From Pseudomonadota bacterium (GTDB taxonomy: Bacteria; Myxococcota; Myxococcia; Myxococcales; Myxococcaceae): 6,433 nucleotides of DNA. A program made the translations under genes and the position numbers. Shown here in pieces: positions 1 to 5,529 of this stretch. Below the pieces are notes generated by a model. The model ran no database searches. It was not told the DNA's origin and saw nothing but the letters and a program-made list of their open reading frames with translations. The stretch spans positions 1 to 6,433 of the forward strand of contig JAFADT010000284.1 of NCBI GenBank assembly GCA_023424585.1, in the 5' to 3' direction. Within the stretch, counting starts at the first letter, position 1. The number at the start of each line of letters is the position of its first letter.

Positions 1-102
1 CCCCTGCCCCCGCCCCTGCCCTGGTGGGTGGCCCGGCGGCGGGCGTGGCGGCGGCGGTGGGAGCGGTGGCTCCGGCGTCTGGGATTGCGCCGGGGCGAAT
101 GA
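1..102 (+). CDS. Possible C-terminal end of an upstream gene (partial)
   Basis: Reading from base 1, frame 1 is open for 33 codons and stops with TGA at 100-102. It has the highest proportion of G or C in third codon positions of the three forward frames here, which is the usual mark of a real gene in such a genome. The visible tail begins with prolines and leucines and then becomes very rich in arginine and tryptophan (WWVARRRAWRRRW and onward), ending GLRRGE. Such a basic, tryptophan-rich tail could follow a membrane segment or bind nucleic acid, but no domain is visible and I cannot name it. Frames 2 and 3 are also open over this stretch, so the call rests on codon bias only. Confidence 0.35.
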   Translation, partial: PLPPPLPWWVARRRAWRRRWERWLRRLGLRRGE

Positions 103-217
103 ACCCACTGGGTCCATCATTATCAACACGACCCTGGAGGTTTTCCCCACGACAGGGTTTGTGCTACCTGCGGGGTGGAGCGATGACCGCTCGACCCTGG
201 AGGTAGGAAAGCTGGAC
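103..217 (+). promoter_or_regulatory. Structured leader upstream of the kinase gene
   Basis: This 115-bp gap is less GC-rich than its surroundings (for example around 117-128). The 13-mer CGACCCTGGAGGT occurs twice, at 129-141 and 192-204. The complement of its core, CAGGGT (153-158), lies between the copies and can pair with ACCCTG at 131-136 or at 194-199, but not both. A separate perfect hairpin, GAGCG-ATGAC-CGCTC, occupies 178-192. The second 13-mer carries GGAGG (199-203), 14 bases before the ATG at 218. AGGAAAG (205-211), 6 bases from the ATG, is better spaced as a ribosome binding site. The first hairpin could also help end transcription of the upstream gene, but no T-run follows it. 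No convincing promoter hexamers were recognised. Confidence 0.35.
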
Positions 218-1519
218 ATGAAGACGCCCGATACGACGACGGAGGAGCTCCCCGGCATGCCCCGCCGGCCGCGCGTGCTGTTCACGGTGGGAGGCACGGC
301 CTTCGAGTTCGTGCGCAAGCTGGAGGTGCGCTCCACGGGGGAGCTGCTGATGCTGGCGCGCAGGCGCTACCGGGGCGGGCTGGGCGGCCCGGTGGTCATC
401 AAGCGGCTGCGCAACCCGTCTGGCTTCGTGGAGCGGCGGCGGCTGGTGGAGGAGGTGGAGCTGACGTTCCGGCTCAACCACCCGGGCATCGCGAAGGTCT
501 ACCACCTGAAGGCCTACCGGGGCGTCCCGCACGTGGTGATGGAGTACGTGGAGGGCCGGTCGCTGGACACGGTGCTGAACCTGGTGGCCATGCGGCGCAA
601 GCCCATGTCCCCGGCCTTCGGGGCGTGGGTGGTCTCCGAGGTGGCGGAGGCGCTGCACCACGCGCACACGCTGCGGGACGAGTGGAACCGGCCGCTGGGC
701 ATCGTGCACCGGGACGTGAGCCCCCGGAACCTGCGCCTGGGCGTGCACGGCGAGGTGAAGCTCACGAACTTCACCGCCGCGTACTCCATGCTGCCGGGGC
801 GGGAGATCACCAGCCGCCCGCTGGTGAAGGGGGACGTGGCGTACGCCTCGCCGGAGGCGCTGCGGCGCGAGCCCGTGGACGCGCGCAGCGACCTCTTCTC
901 GCTGGGGCTGGTGCTGCTGGAGGTGCTGACGGGGACGCATCCGCTGGCGCAGGGGGACGACGTGGCGCTCCCGCCCCCGCCGGACCCGCCGCTGGTGCAG
1001 GCGCAGGGGCCCACGTGGATGCCGCTGGCGGAGGTGGCGGCCCGCATGGCGCGGGTGGGGCCGGAGGAGGTGGAGCAGCTGGCGAGCGACGTGCCGGAGG
1101 GCCTGCGCGCGGTGGTGGTCCGGGCGCTGCGCCAGGCCCCGGCGGACCGCTTCGGCACGGCGGCGGAGCTGGCCTCGGCGCTGCGGGAGTGGTTGCGGGA
1201 GCACGCGCCCGCGTACGGGCGACAGGCCCTGGCGGAGGAGGTGGCGGAGGCCGCGCGGGAGGCCACCGGCCGGCGCAACCAGGCGGAGCTGCTGGAGGGC
1301 GGGCTGCACCCGGAGGAGCTGACCGCCGAGGAGGCCGCGATGACGTCCGAGTCCGCAGGCGCGGAGGGACCGCCCCCGTTCATCCCCGGCGACGAGGTGA
1401 CGCCGGACCTGAGCGACGACCTCCTGCCCGTGGAGGACCTGGACGAGTTGGCCGGACCGGATGAAGAGGTGCCGGGAGAAGACTTCGACGATGACGACGA
1501 CGGCCACCAGCCGGTGTGA
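218..1519 (+). CDS. Hanks-type Ser/Thr kinase family protein, possibly a pseudokinase (DFG replaced by NFT)
   Basis: This is a 433-residue cytosolic protein with an N-terminal eukaryotic-type kinase domain (about residues 29-330). Seen: the lysine of VVIKR (K62), the alpha-C glutamate region (E78-E81), HRDVSPRN (H164-R165-D166, N171), YASPE (209-213), DLFSLG (225-230), and the late conserved arginine in ADRF (R311). Two canonical elements are altered. The glycine-rich loop keeps one glycine (G41) and has E36 and R38 where glycines are expected. The Mg-binding DFG aspartate is asparagine (N184-F185-T186, codon AAC at 767-769). ATP hydrolysis may therefore be weak or absent, although the HRD aspartate and VAIK-type lysine remain. 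After the domain comes a charged helical stretch and a very acidic tail ending in a run of five Asp. No membrane segment or sensor domain is visible, unlike many myxobacterial kinases. The start at 218 is chosen for AGGAAAG 6 bases upstream. A GTG at 161 would add 19 residues, and the frame is open back to base 2. Confidence 0.9.
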   Translation: MKTPDTTTEELPGMPRRPRVLFTVGGTAFEFVRKLEVRSTGELLMLARRRYRGGLGGPVVIKRLRNPSGFVERRRLVEEVELTFRLNHPGIAKVYHLKAYRGVPHVVMEYVEGRSLDTVLNLVAMRRKPMSPAFGAWVVSEVAEALHHAHTLRDEWNRPLGIVHRDVSPRNLRLGVHGEVKLTNFTAAYSMLPGREITSRPLVKGDVAYASPEALRREPVDARSDLFSLGLVLLEVLTGTHPLAQGDDVALPPPPDPPLVQAQGPTWMPLAEVAARMARVGPEEVEQLASDVPEGLRAVVVRALRQAPADRFGTAAELASALREWLREHAPAYGRQALAEEVAEAAREATGRRNQAELLEGGLHPEELTAEEAAMTSESAGAEGPPPFIPGDEVTPDLSDDLLPVEDLDELAGPDEEVPGEDFDDDDDGHQPV

Positions 1520-1766
1520 GCCCCCGCCAGGCCCGGCCCCCTGGGCCCCGCGCCCCCCGAGGCCCCCGGGACCAACGGGGTGCCGCCAGGGGTCCATGTC
1601 TGTCCTTCCCAGGCCTGGGGCGTGCCGCAAGGCATTGCAGTGCCTGGCGAAGCTCGCGTGAAGGGGAGGAGGGCGACTCCGGCCACCGCAAGCCCAGACA
1701 TGGGGCGCCCCAGCCCGGCGACGGCCGCGCGCGCACGCTCGGCGATGACGCGGCACCCGCGCTCGC

Positions 1767-1781
1767 CGGGGGAATCCCCCG
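1767..1781. repeat. 15-bp palindrome, 7-bp arms around one central base
   Basis: The sequence CGGGGGAATCCCCCG is perfectly symmetric except for its central A. It lies in the gap between the kinase gene and the acidic protein gene, about 137 bp before the ATG at 1918. It could be a protein-binding site or a short RNA hairpin. No T-run follows, so a classical terminator is unlikely. In DNA of this composition a chance origin cannot be excluded. Confidence 0.35.
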
Positions 1782-1903
1782 CATGTCGCCCTGACGCCGC
1801 GCACGGGAGGGCCCTGATGCCCGGCTGCCTGCCCTCCAGCCCCTTGCGGGTGCCTCCGGAGCAGGTTGCCGAACACCGGGGGCGATGAAGAACCTCTTCC
1901 GAC

Positions 1904-1909
1904 GGAGGG
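1904..1909 (+). promoter_or_regulatory. Ribosome binding site that decides the start at 1918
   Basis: GGAGGG lies 8 bases before the ATG at 1918. An in-frame ATG at 1885 has no comparable purine-rich site and would place this motif inside the coding sequence, so 1918 is preferred. Confidence 0.7.
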
Positions 1910-1917
1910 AATCCTTC

Positions 1918-2340
1918 ATGGCCACCCACGACAAGCACCCCGTCCCCATGCAGCCCGCCGAGGATTTCTACGGCCGTCCGACGGACCCACGACAGGGCGG
2001 CGAGCCCCCGCGCGAAGGCCAGGGCTCCGCGCCCGCCACGCCTCGCGAGGAGCAGGAGCCCCGGCGCCCCCGCTCCGAGGAGGAGGACGACGAGCGCGAG
2101 CCCCGCGGCGAGCTGACCGAGGCCGACGAGAAGGGCGTCCACCTCCGCGCCGGGGACGACACGGACGACGGCGACCCGCGCCGCCGCGACGCCAGCGGCC
2201 TGCACCTGTACGACCCGCGCGAGCGCGCGCCGGGGGCCTCGCTCGACGACATGCCGGACGGCGACGGCCCCCGCAGCGACGCCGGCACCAACCCGGTGTC
2301 CGACGTGTACCGCTACGGCCACCCGGACCGCATGCCCTGA
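1918..2340 (+). CDS. Small acidic, probably disordered protein of unknown function
   Basis: This is a 140-residue hydrophilic protein that I do not recognise. It is dominated by Asp, Glu, Arg, Pro and Gly, with an acidic centre (SEEEDDERE), a DDTDDGD run and almost no hydrophobic residues. It should therefore be largely disordered and soluble, with no signal peptide or membrane segment. The ends look more specific: the N-terminal part has an aromatic patch (AEDFYGRP) and the last 16 residues, from N125, read NPVSDVYRYGHPDRMP. These may be the conserved binding elements. Nearly every codon ends in C or G, with C favoured, supporting a real gene despite the low complexity. GGAGGG 8 bases upstream sets the start. 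It converges on the minus-strand gene ending at 2451, with a hairpin between them. Confidence 0.75.
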   Translation: MATHDKHPVPMQPAEDFYGRPTDPRQGGEPPREGQGSAPATPREEQEPRRPRSEEEDDEREPRGELTEADEKGVHLRAGDDTDDGDPRRRDASGLHLYDPRERAPGASLDDMPDGDGPRSDAGTNPVSDVYRYGHPDRMP

Positions 2341-2390
2341 GCGAGCCGGTCCGACCGTCGGGCAGGCTCTCGCGGCGAGCGCCCCGAACA

Positions 2391-2433
2391 CGGAGGGCCA
2401 GGACCCGGGCACCCGCCCTGGCCTGGCCCTTCG
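2391..2433. terminator. Bidirectional terminator-like hairpin between convergent genes
   Basis: The arms 2391-2402 and 2422-2433 pair over 12 positions. Eleven pairs are Watson-Crick and one is G-T (2393 with 2431). The core is GGGCCAGG/CCTGGCCC. The 19-base loop contains a small inner hairpin, GGGC/GCCC (2407-2418). It sits in the 110-bp gap where the genes ending at 2340 (+) and 2451 (-) converge, the expected place for a shared terminator. Neither side has a clear U-tract, so termination could need Rho or the stem may mainly protect the 3' ends. Confidence 0.6.
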
Positions 2434-2450
2434 TCAACCCCAGACTGCGC

Positions 2451-2873
2451 TCAGCCCACGCGGCGCGGCGCGTGATCCAGGCGGTGCGCGTCCACCCACG
2501 CCTCGGCCTGCGCCATCGTGTCCACGAAGACCGTGTCGAAGCTGGCCGCGTGGCCGGTGAGCAGCATGGCCACGGACATGGCCTTGCCCACCACGCGCTG
2601 TGACAGGTCGGACCCCACGTACACCACCGAGCGCATCCACTCCGCGCGCACGTTGTTGGCCAGGAACTTGCGAGACTCGGCGGGCAGCTCCGACCCCGGC
2701 ACCTCCGCCACCAGGTAGAACGGCCCCTGCGCCGCCATCTCCTCGTAGACGCGCAGCGCCCACTTCGCGTCCTGCAACCCCACGATGCCCGTGTACTTCG
2801 TGTGCAACACGTCCGGCGCCGTCATGCGGATCCGGTGCGCGCCACACGTCCACTCGCGAATCTGTTGTTCCAT
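2451..2873 (-). CDS. SpoIIAA-like (STAS/SEC14-type fold) domain protein, copy 1
   Basis: This is a 140-residue soluble protein. I assign it to the SpoIIAA-like group by its overall pattern: a short N-terminal beta region (REWTCGAHRIR), a strand near residues 51-58 (PFYLVAEV), an RKFLA element (68-72), W79, a strand at 82-87 (SVVYVG), and a C-terminal FVDT-x-AQA-x-AW-x2-AHR block (116-131). It is homologous to the protein encoded at 3744-4187, sharing REW-x2-G-x-H, P-x-Y-x-V, RK-x-LA, R-x2-W and the FVDT block. Related domains act as regulatory or ligand-binding modules. The specific role here is unknown, and no phosphorylatable serine can be assigned with confidence. GGAGG lies 5 bases before the ATG. 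The gene is divergent from the one at 3041 and convergent with the acidic protein gene. Confidence 0.8.
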   Translation of the reverse strand: MEQQIREWTCGAHRIRMTAPDVLHTKYTGIVGLQDAKWALRVYEEMAAQGPFYLVAEVPGSELPAESRKFLANNVRAEWMRSVVYVGSDLSQRVVGKAMSVAMLLTGHAASFDTVFVDTMAQAEAWVDAHRLDHAPRRVG

Positions 2874-3040
2874 GAGGTCCTCCCCCCGGCTGCTGGGGAG
2901 ACCCTACGCCCAACCCCTCCACCCCAGGGAAGTGCCAGGACGCGACCCTGCCCTTTCGTACAAGGAATCCCTGTCCATTGGATGTCAGACCCCCTCTGTA
3001 CTGTGTACCCATTCCGACAGCCTTCCAGAGGGGGAACACC
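2874..3040. promoter_or_regulatory. Divergent promoter region
   Basis: This 167-bp gap separates divergent starts at 2873 (-) and 3041 (+), so both promoters should lie here. The minus-strand gene has GGAGG (complement of 2879-2883) 5 bases from its ATG. The plus-strand gene has an AGAGGGGGAA-type site ending about 6 bases from its ATG. TTGGAT (2978-2983) could be a -35 element for the plus gene, but the bases about 17 downstream (CTGTGT) match a -10 poorly. The small repeat GTAC-TGT-GTAC (2998-3008) overlaps that position and might be an operator. Another GTAC lies at 2958-2961. Confidence 0.4.
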
Positions 3041-3724
3041 ATGACGGAAACCCGTGAACTGCCGCGCGTCTCGGTGAACAAGCTGGGCGAATACCTGGTG
3101 GCCACGCCCGCCCGCCGCAAGCGCATCATCCACGACCAGAAGCACCCGCCGGAGGCCCAGTACCTGCGCTATCCGGAGGCGTCACAGGCCATCACGGACT
3201 TCCTCTGCCGGGGGCTGGACCTGAGCGTGCTCCGGGAGGCGCAGCGCCGCTTCGCCTGCGCGGTGCCGCAGACGGAGTTCGAGGCGCAGCGCATGCAGCT
3301 GTGCTCGGAGGCGCTGGAGCGCTTCGCGGACCTGGTGCCGTGGCTGGACCTGGACGACGCCATCATCAGCGCGGTGGGCGCGGAGCCGCCCGTGCTGGAG
3401 ATGGCCGGCGTCACCATCAGCGTGCGCCCGGAGGTGGTGGTGCAGCGGCTGGACAAGCAGGGCAACCCGCGCGTGGGGCTGATGAAGCTCTACTTCTCCA
3501 AGACGCACCCGCTGGACGAGCGGAGCGGGCAGTACATCGGCACGCTGCTCCAGCGCTTCGCGGAGCAGCACCTGTGCCGGCTGGGCCCGGCGGACCACCG
3601 GCTGATGACCGTGGTGGACGTGTTCGCGGGCTCGCTGTTCGTCGCGCCGCGCGCGCACATCCGCCGGCTGGGCGACGTGGTGCTCGCGTGCGAGGAGATC
3701 GCCGAGCGCTGGGCCGTCCACTGA
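3041..3724 (+). CDS. Uncharacterised 227-residue protein, possibly a degenerate PD-(D/E)XK-like fold
   Basis: I do not recognise this protein. Its N-terminal half is mostly helical and charged (PARRKRIIHDQ at 23-33; helices through about residue 110). The second half looks like alternating strands and helices: a strand TISVRPEVVV (125-134), a turn, a strand VGLMKLYFSK (145-154), a helix (about 162-178), a strand MTVVDVF (189-195), and a C-terminal helix ending EEIAERWAVH. A carboxylate after proline (P130-E131) followed by a strand with a lysine (K149) recalls PD-(D/E)XK nucleases, but the residue two before K149 is leucine, not Asp or Glu. A catalytic role is therefore unproven. No signal peptide or membrane segment is visible. 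A purine-rich site precedes the ATG at 3041. The in-frame ATG at 2978 would add 21 unlikely residues. Two paralogous minus-strand SpoIIAA-like genes flank it. Confidence 0.75.
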   Translation: MTETRELPRVSVNKLGEYLVATPARRKRIIHDQKHPPEAQYLRYPEASQAITDFLCRGLDLSVLREAQRRFACAVPQTEFEAQRMQLCSEALERFADLVPWLDLDDAIISAVGAEPPVLEMAGVTISVRPEVVVQRLDKQGNPRVGLMKLYFSKTHPLDERSGQYIGTLLQRFAEQHLCRLGPADHRLMTVVDVFAGSLFVAPRAHIRRLGDVVLACEEIAERWAVH

Positions 3725-3743
3725 CGTCCGGCGCCCCCGCCGC

Positions 3744-4187
3744 TCAGCCGTGCCCCTTCAGCGCGCCAGCGGCTTCCTGACGGCGCCGGTGGGCCGCGAG
3801 CCACGCGCGGGCCTGGGCCTCCGTGTCCACGAACTCCGCCTCCAACTTCGTGTCGTCGACGAACTGGAGCGCCACCACGAGCGCCTGCAGCACCGCGCGG
3901 TGCGTGCGCCGGGCGCCGAAGAAGACGACCGCGTGGAACCAGTTGGGGCGCATGTGCTCGGCCAGGTACTTGCGCGGCGCGACCGCCAGCCCCTCGGGGC
4001 CGCTGTCGCGCAGGTCCACGACGAAGTAGAGGGGCCTGTCGGGGCCCGCCCCCAGCTCGCGGAACACGCCCACCAGCGCCCGCACGTCCTCCTCTGAAAA
4101 CGTGCCCTGAACCTTCGCCCAGAGGATGTCGGAGGACTCCAGCGAGACGTGCTGTGTCCCGAAGACCCACTCCCGAAGCACCGCCAT
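3744..4187 (-). CDS. SpoIIAA-like (STAS/SEC14-type fold) domain protein, copy 2
   Basis: This is a 147-residue soluble protein, paralogous to the product of 2451-2873. It has REWVFGTQHV at the start, a strand PLYFVVDLRD (52-61), RKYLA (72-76), W83, a strand AVVFFG (86-91), and FVDTEAQARAWLAAHR (119-134) near the end. The C-terminus is basic. Compared with copy 1 it has a more acidic strand-loop (DLRDSG, 58-63), which sits where STAS-type proteins carry functional residues. Its biochemical role is unknown. The start at 4187 is supported by GGGAG (complement of 4193-4197) 5 bases upstream. An in-frame ATG at 4304 would add 39 residues without family character. Only 19 bp separate its stop from that of the convergent gene at 3041-3724, so their transcripts probably overlap at the 3' ends. 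Confidence 0.8.
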   Translation of the reverse strand: MAVLREWVFGTQHVSLESSDILWAKVQGTFSEEDVRALVGVFRELGAGPDRPLYFVVDLRDSGPEGLAVAPRKYLAEHMRPNWFHAVVFFGARRTHRAVLQALVVALQFVDDTKLEAEFVDTEAQARAWLAAHRRRQEAAGALKGHG

Positions 4188-4572
4188 GCCCTCTCCCACG
4201 CAGAGGGGCCTGAGGGTACCCAAATCCCGGGGGACGTCACCAGTCCGTGACTCCTTCTTTCCGGGCCTTGTCCGCGGGCACGACCCGCTGGGTCGTCGCG
4301 TCACGCACGCCGCGTGTCCTGCCGGGCCGGGTCATTCTCCGCGCGCCCGCACGTCGCGTCATGCCGTCCCCGCACGGGTGGCGCGGCTCCGCCTGTGTCA
4401 CGGCAGGGTCAGCGCGGCGCGCGGGGGGCCGGGGTGGGCCTGGAAAGCCGCTATGCTCGTGGTGCGGGCGGCCAGACGGACGGTCGTCCCTGGGCGCATT
4501 CCCGGGCGGTTGTCGGGACGCGCTTCCTTGCTCACCGTGAAGCGTCGCGCCGCTGGCGCGGGGGATGGGAGC
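4188..4572. other. 385-bp divergent intergenic region with several inverted repeats; no convincing gene
   Basis: This region separates the divergent starts at 4187 (-) and about 4573 (+). No reading frame here has family character or strong codon bias. Visible structures are GGGTACCC (4214-4221), GTCAC-N6-GTGAC (4236-4251), a 7-bp-arm palindrome (4280-4296) and a direct repeat CGTCGCGTCA at 4294-4303 and 4352-4361. On the minus strand, GTGACG (complement of 4235-4240), 16 bases and TACCCT (complement of 4213-4218) make a weak sigma-70-type promoter candidate for the gene starting at 4187. No promoter for the ATPase operon stands out. Confidence 0.45.
4280..4296. repeat. Inverted repeat ACGACCC-GCT-GGGTCGT
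   Basis: This is a perfect repeat with 7-bp arms and a 3-base spacer. It lies about 93-109 bp upstream of the minus-strand start at 4187 and about 280 bp upstream of the ATPase start. An overlapping alternative stem, GCGGG/CCCGC (4274-4288), excludes it. It could be an operator for a dimeric regulator or an RNA hairpin in a long ATPase leader. No T-run follows. Confidence 0.4.
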
Positions 4573-5529
4573 GTGGTGTTGGATTCCTTGTGGAGGCGAC
4601 GCGCCGTGCTCGTGTCGGGCAAGGGCGGCGTGGGCAAGACGACGCTCTCCGCTGCGCTGGCGGTGGCGGCGGCGCGCTCGGGCCGGCCGGTGCTGCTGGC
4701 GGAGCTGTCCCCGGACGAGGGGGGCCCGTCCGCGCTCGCGGGGCTGGTGGGCGCGAGCGAGGCCGGGCCGCGCGTGGTGCCGGCGGGGCCGAACCTGTCC
4801 TTCGTGCGCCTGTCCGCCCAGGAGGGACACCGGCTGTTCCTGGAGGAGACCCTGCCCCTGAAGTGGCTGGCGGAGGCCGCGCTGCGCTCCAAGGCGCTGC
4901 GGCGCTTCCTGGAGGCGGGCCCCGCGCTCAAGGAGATGGGGCTGATGTTCCAGCTGCTCTCCCTCTTGCGCCGCAAGCACGCGGACGACCGCTGGGTGCA
5001 CCCGCTCACCGTGGTGGACCTGCCCGCCACCGGCCACGCGCTGGCGCTGGCCACGCTGCCCCGGAGCATCCTGTCGCTGATGCCGGGCGGGCCCGTGGGG
5101 CGCGCGGTGCGCGAGGGGCTGGACCTGCTCCAGGACCCGGCGCGCACGGGCGTGGTGCTCACCACCCTGCCGGAGCCGCTGCCCGTGAGCGAGACGCTGG
5201 CGCTGGTGGGCGAGCTGAAGGCCGTGGGGCTGCCCCTGTCCGCCGCGGTGCTCAACCGCATGCCGGAGGACCCCTTCACGCCGGAGTCGCGCGCGGCGCT
5301 GGAGCGGCTGCTGGAGACGCACGGGCCGCACCAGGGACAGCGGGCGCTGGAGCGGCTGGAGCGCGCGCGGCTGGCCCGCCAGCGGCTGGCGGAGGGCGTG
5401 GGCGTGCCGCACTGGGGGCTGCCGGAGCTGGCGCTGACGGGCGCGGCGCTGGTGGAGCGGCTGGCGGAGCTGCTGGGGTCCACACTCGAAGGGGCCGCGC
5501 TCCACCGCGGCCAGGAGGCCACGCCATGA
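4573..5529 (+). CDS. ArsA/Get3-family ATPase, BagA-like subunit
   Basis: This is a 318-residue cytosolic P-loop ATPase of the deviant Walker A (SIMIBI) class. Seen: GKGGVGKTT (residues 16-24) with the signature lysine K17; a switch II/Walker B block DLPATGH (149-155); the family segment LPEPLPVSET (199-208); and the nucleotide-pocket asparagine in LNRM (N228). Switch I is atypical: after the second strand it reads AELSPDEGG, without the usual DPA aspartate. This pattern, and the partner overlapping by 4 bases downstream, match mycobacterial BagA (Rv3679), whose partner is BagB (Rv3680). ArsA and Get3 relatives handle arsenite or tail-anchored membrane proteins. No ars genes are visible, so an arsenite role is not supported. 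The start is uncertain among GTG 4573, GTG 4576 and TTG 4579. All give an N-terminus (LDSLWRRRAVLV) like that of the next gene. An ATG at 4453 would add 40 residues with poorer codon bias. Confidence 0.9.
   Translation: MVLDSLWRRRAVLVSGKGGVGKTTLSAALAVAAARSGRPVLLAELSPDEGGPSALAGLVGASEAGPRVVPAGPNLSFVRLSAQEGHRLFLEETLPLKWLAEAALRSKALRRFLEAGPALKEMGLMFQLLSLLRRKHADDRWVHPLTVVDLPATGHALALATLPRSILSLMPGGPVGRAVREGLDLLQDPARTGVVLTTLPEPLPVSETLALVGELKAVGLPLSAAVLNRMPEDPFTPESRAALERLLETHGPHQGQRALERLERARLARQRLAEGVGVPHWGLPELALTGAALVERLAELLGSTLEGAALHRGQEATP
5513..5518 (+). promoter_or_regulatory. Strong ribosome binding site for the second ATPase
   Basis: AGGAGG lies inside the end of the first ATPase gene, 7 bases before the ATG at 5526. 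With the ATGA stop-start overlap it fixes the start and predicts coupled translation of the two subunits in similar amounts. Confidence 0.85.

Larger units (their letters stand above)
1520..1917. other. 398-bp intergenic region with short inverted repeats; no convincing gene
   Basis: No frame on either strand has a recognisable protein, a good ribosome binding site and consistent codon bias. It is non-coding as far as I can tell. GC-rich hairpins just after the kinase stop (for example GGCCC/GGGCC at 1535-1547) could help end transcription but lack a T-run. Other inverted repeats are AGGCA/TGCCT (1630-1645), CGGGGGA/TCCCCCG around one base (1767-1781) and GGAGGGC/GCCCTCC (1806-1837). The right end should carry the promoter of the gene starting at 1918, but I recognise no hexamers. 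Confidence 0.5.

Noticed and set aside
164..1876. Long minus-strand open frames opposite the kinase gene and its downstream gap (also 514-2412)
   Set aside because: They lie opposite a clear kinase domain. The proteins are Arg/His/Gln- or Ser/Ala/Gly-rich, without domains, as expected for antisense frames of GC-rich genes.
1516..1888. Small forward open frames in the gap after the kinase gene
   Set aside because: No ribosome binding site of quality, no domain, and a Pro/Arg/Gly-rich composition typical of random GC-rich sequence.
2925..2945. Sigma-54 promoter for the minus-strand gene at 2873
   Set aside because: On the minus strand TGGCAC gives a good -24 element, but the -12 position lacks the required GC.
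1770..2971. GGAATCC-type motif repeated at 1771, 1908 and 2964
   Set aside because: The matches are 7-8 bp, in unrelated positions and contexts, and one overlaps a ribosome binding site. Chance is sufficient.
218..4187. SpoIIAA-type partner-switching module formed by the kinase and the two SpoIIAA-like proteins
   Set aside because: Partner switching uses GHKL-type anti-sigma kinases, not Hanks-type kinases. No sigma factor or phosphatase is present, and the genes are not co-oriented.
4126..4572. N-terminal extension of the first ATPase back to ATG 4126 or 4453
   Set aside because: The 4126 start would overlap the SpoIIAA-like gene. The added residues have poorer codon bias and no family match, and the P-loop would sit far from the N-terminus, unlike in the partner protein.
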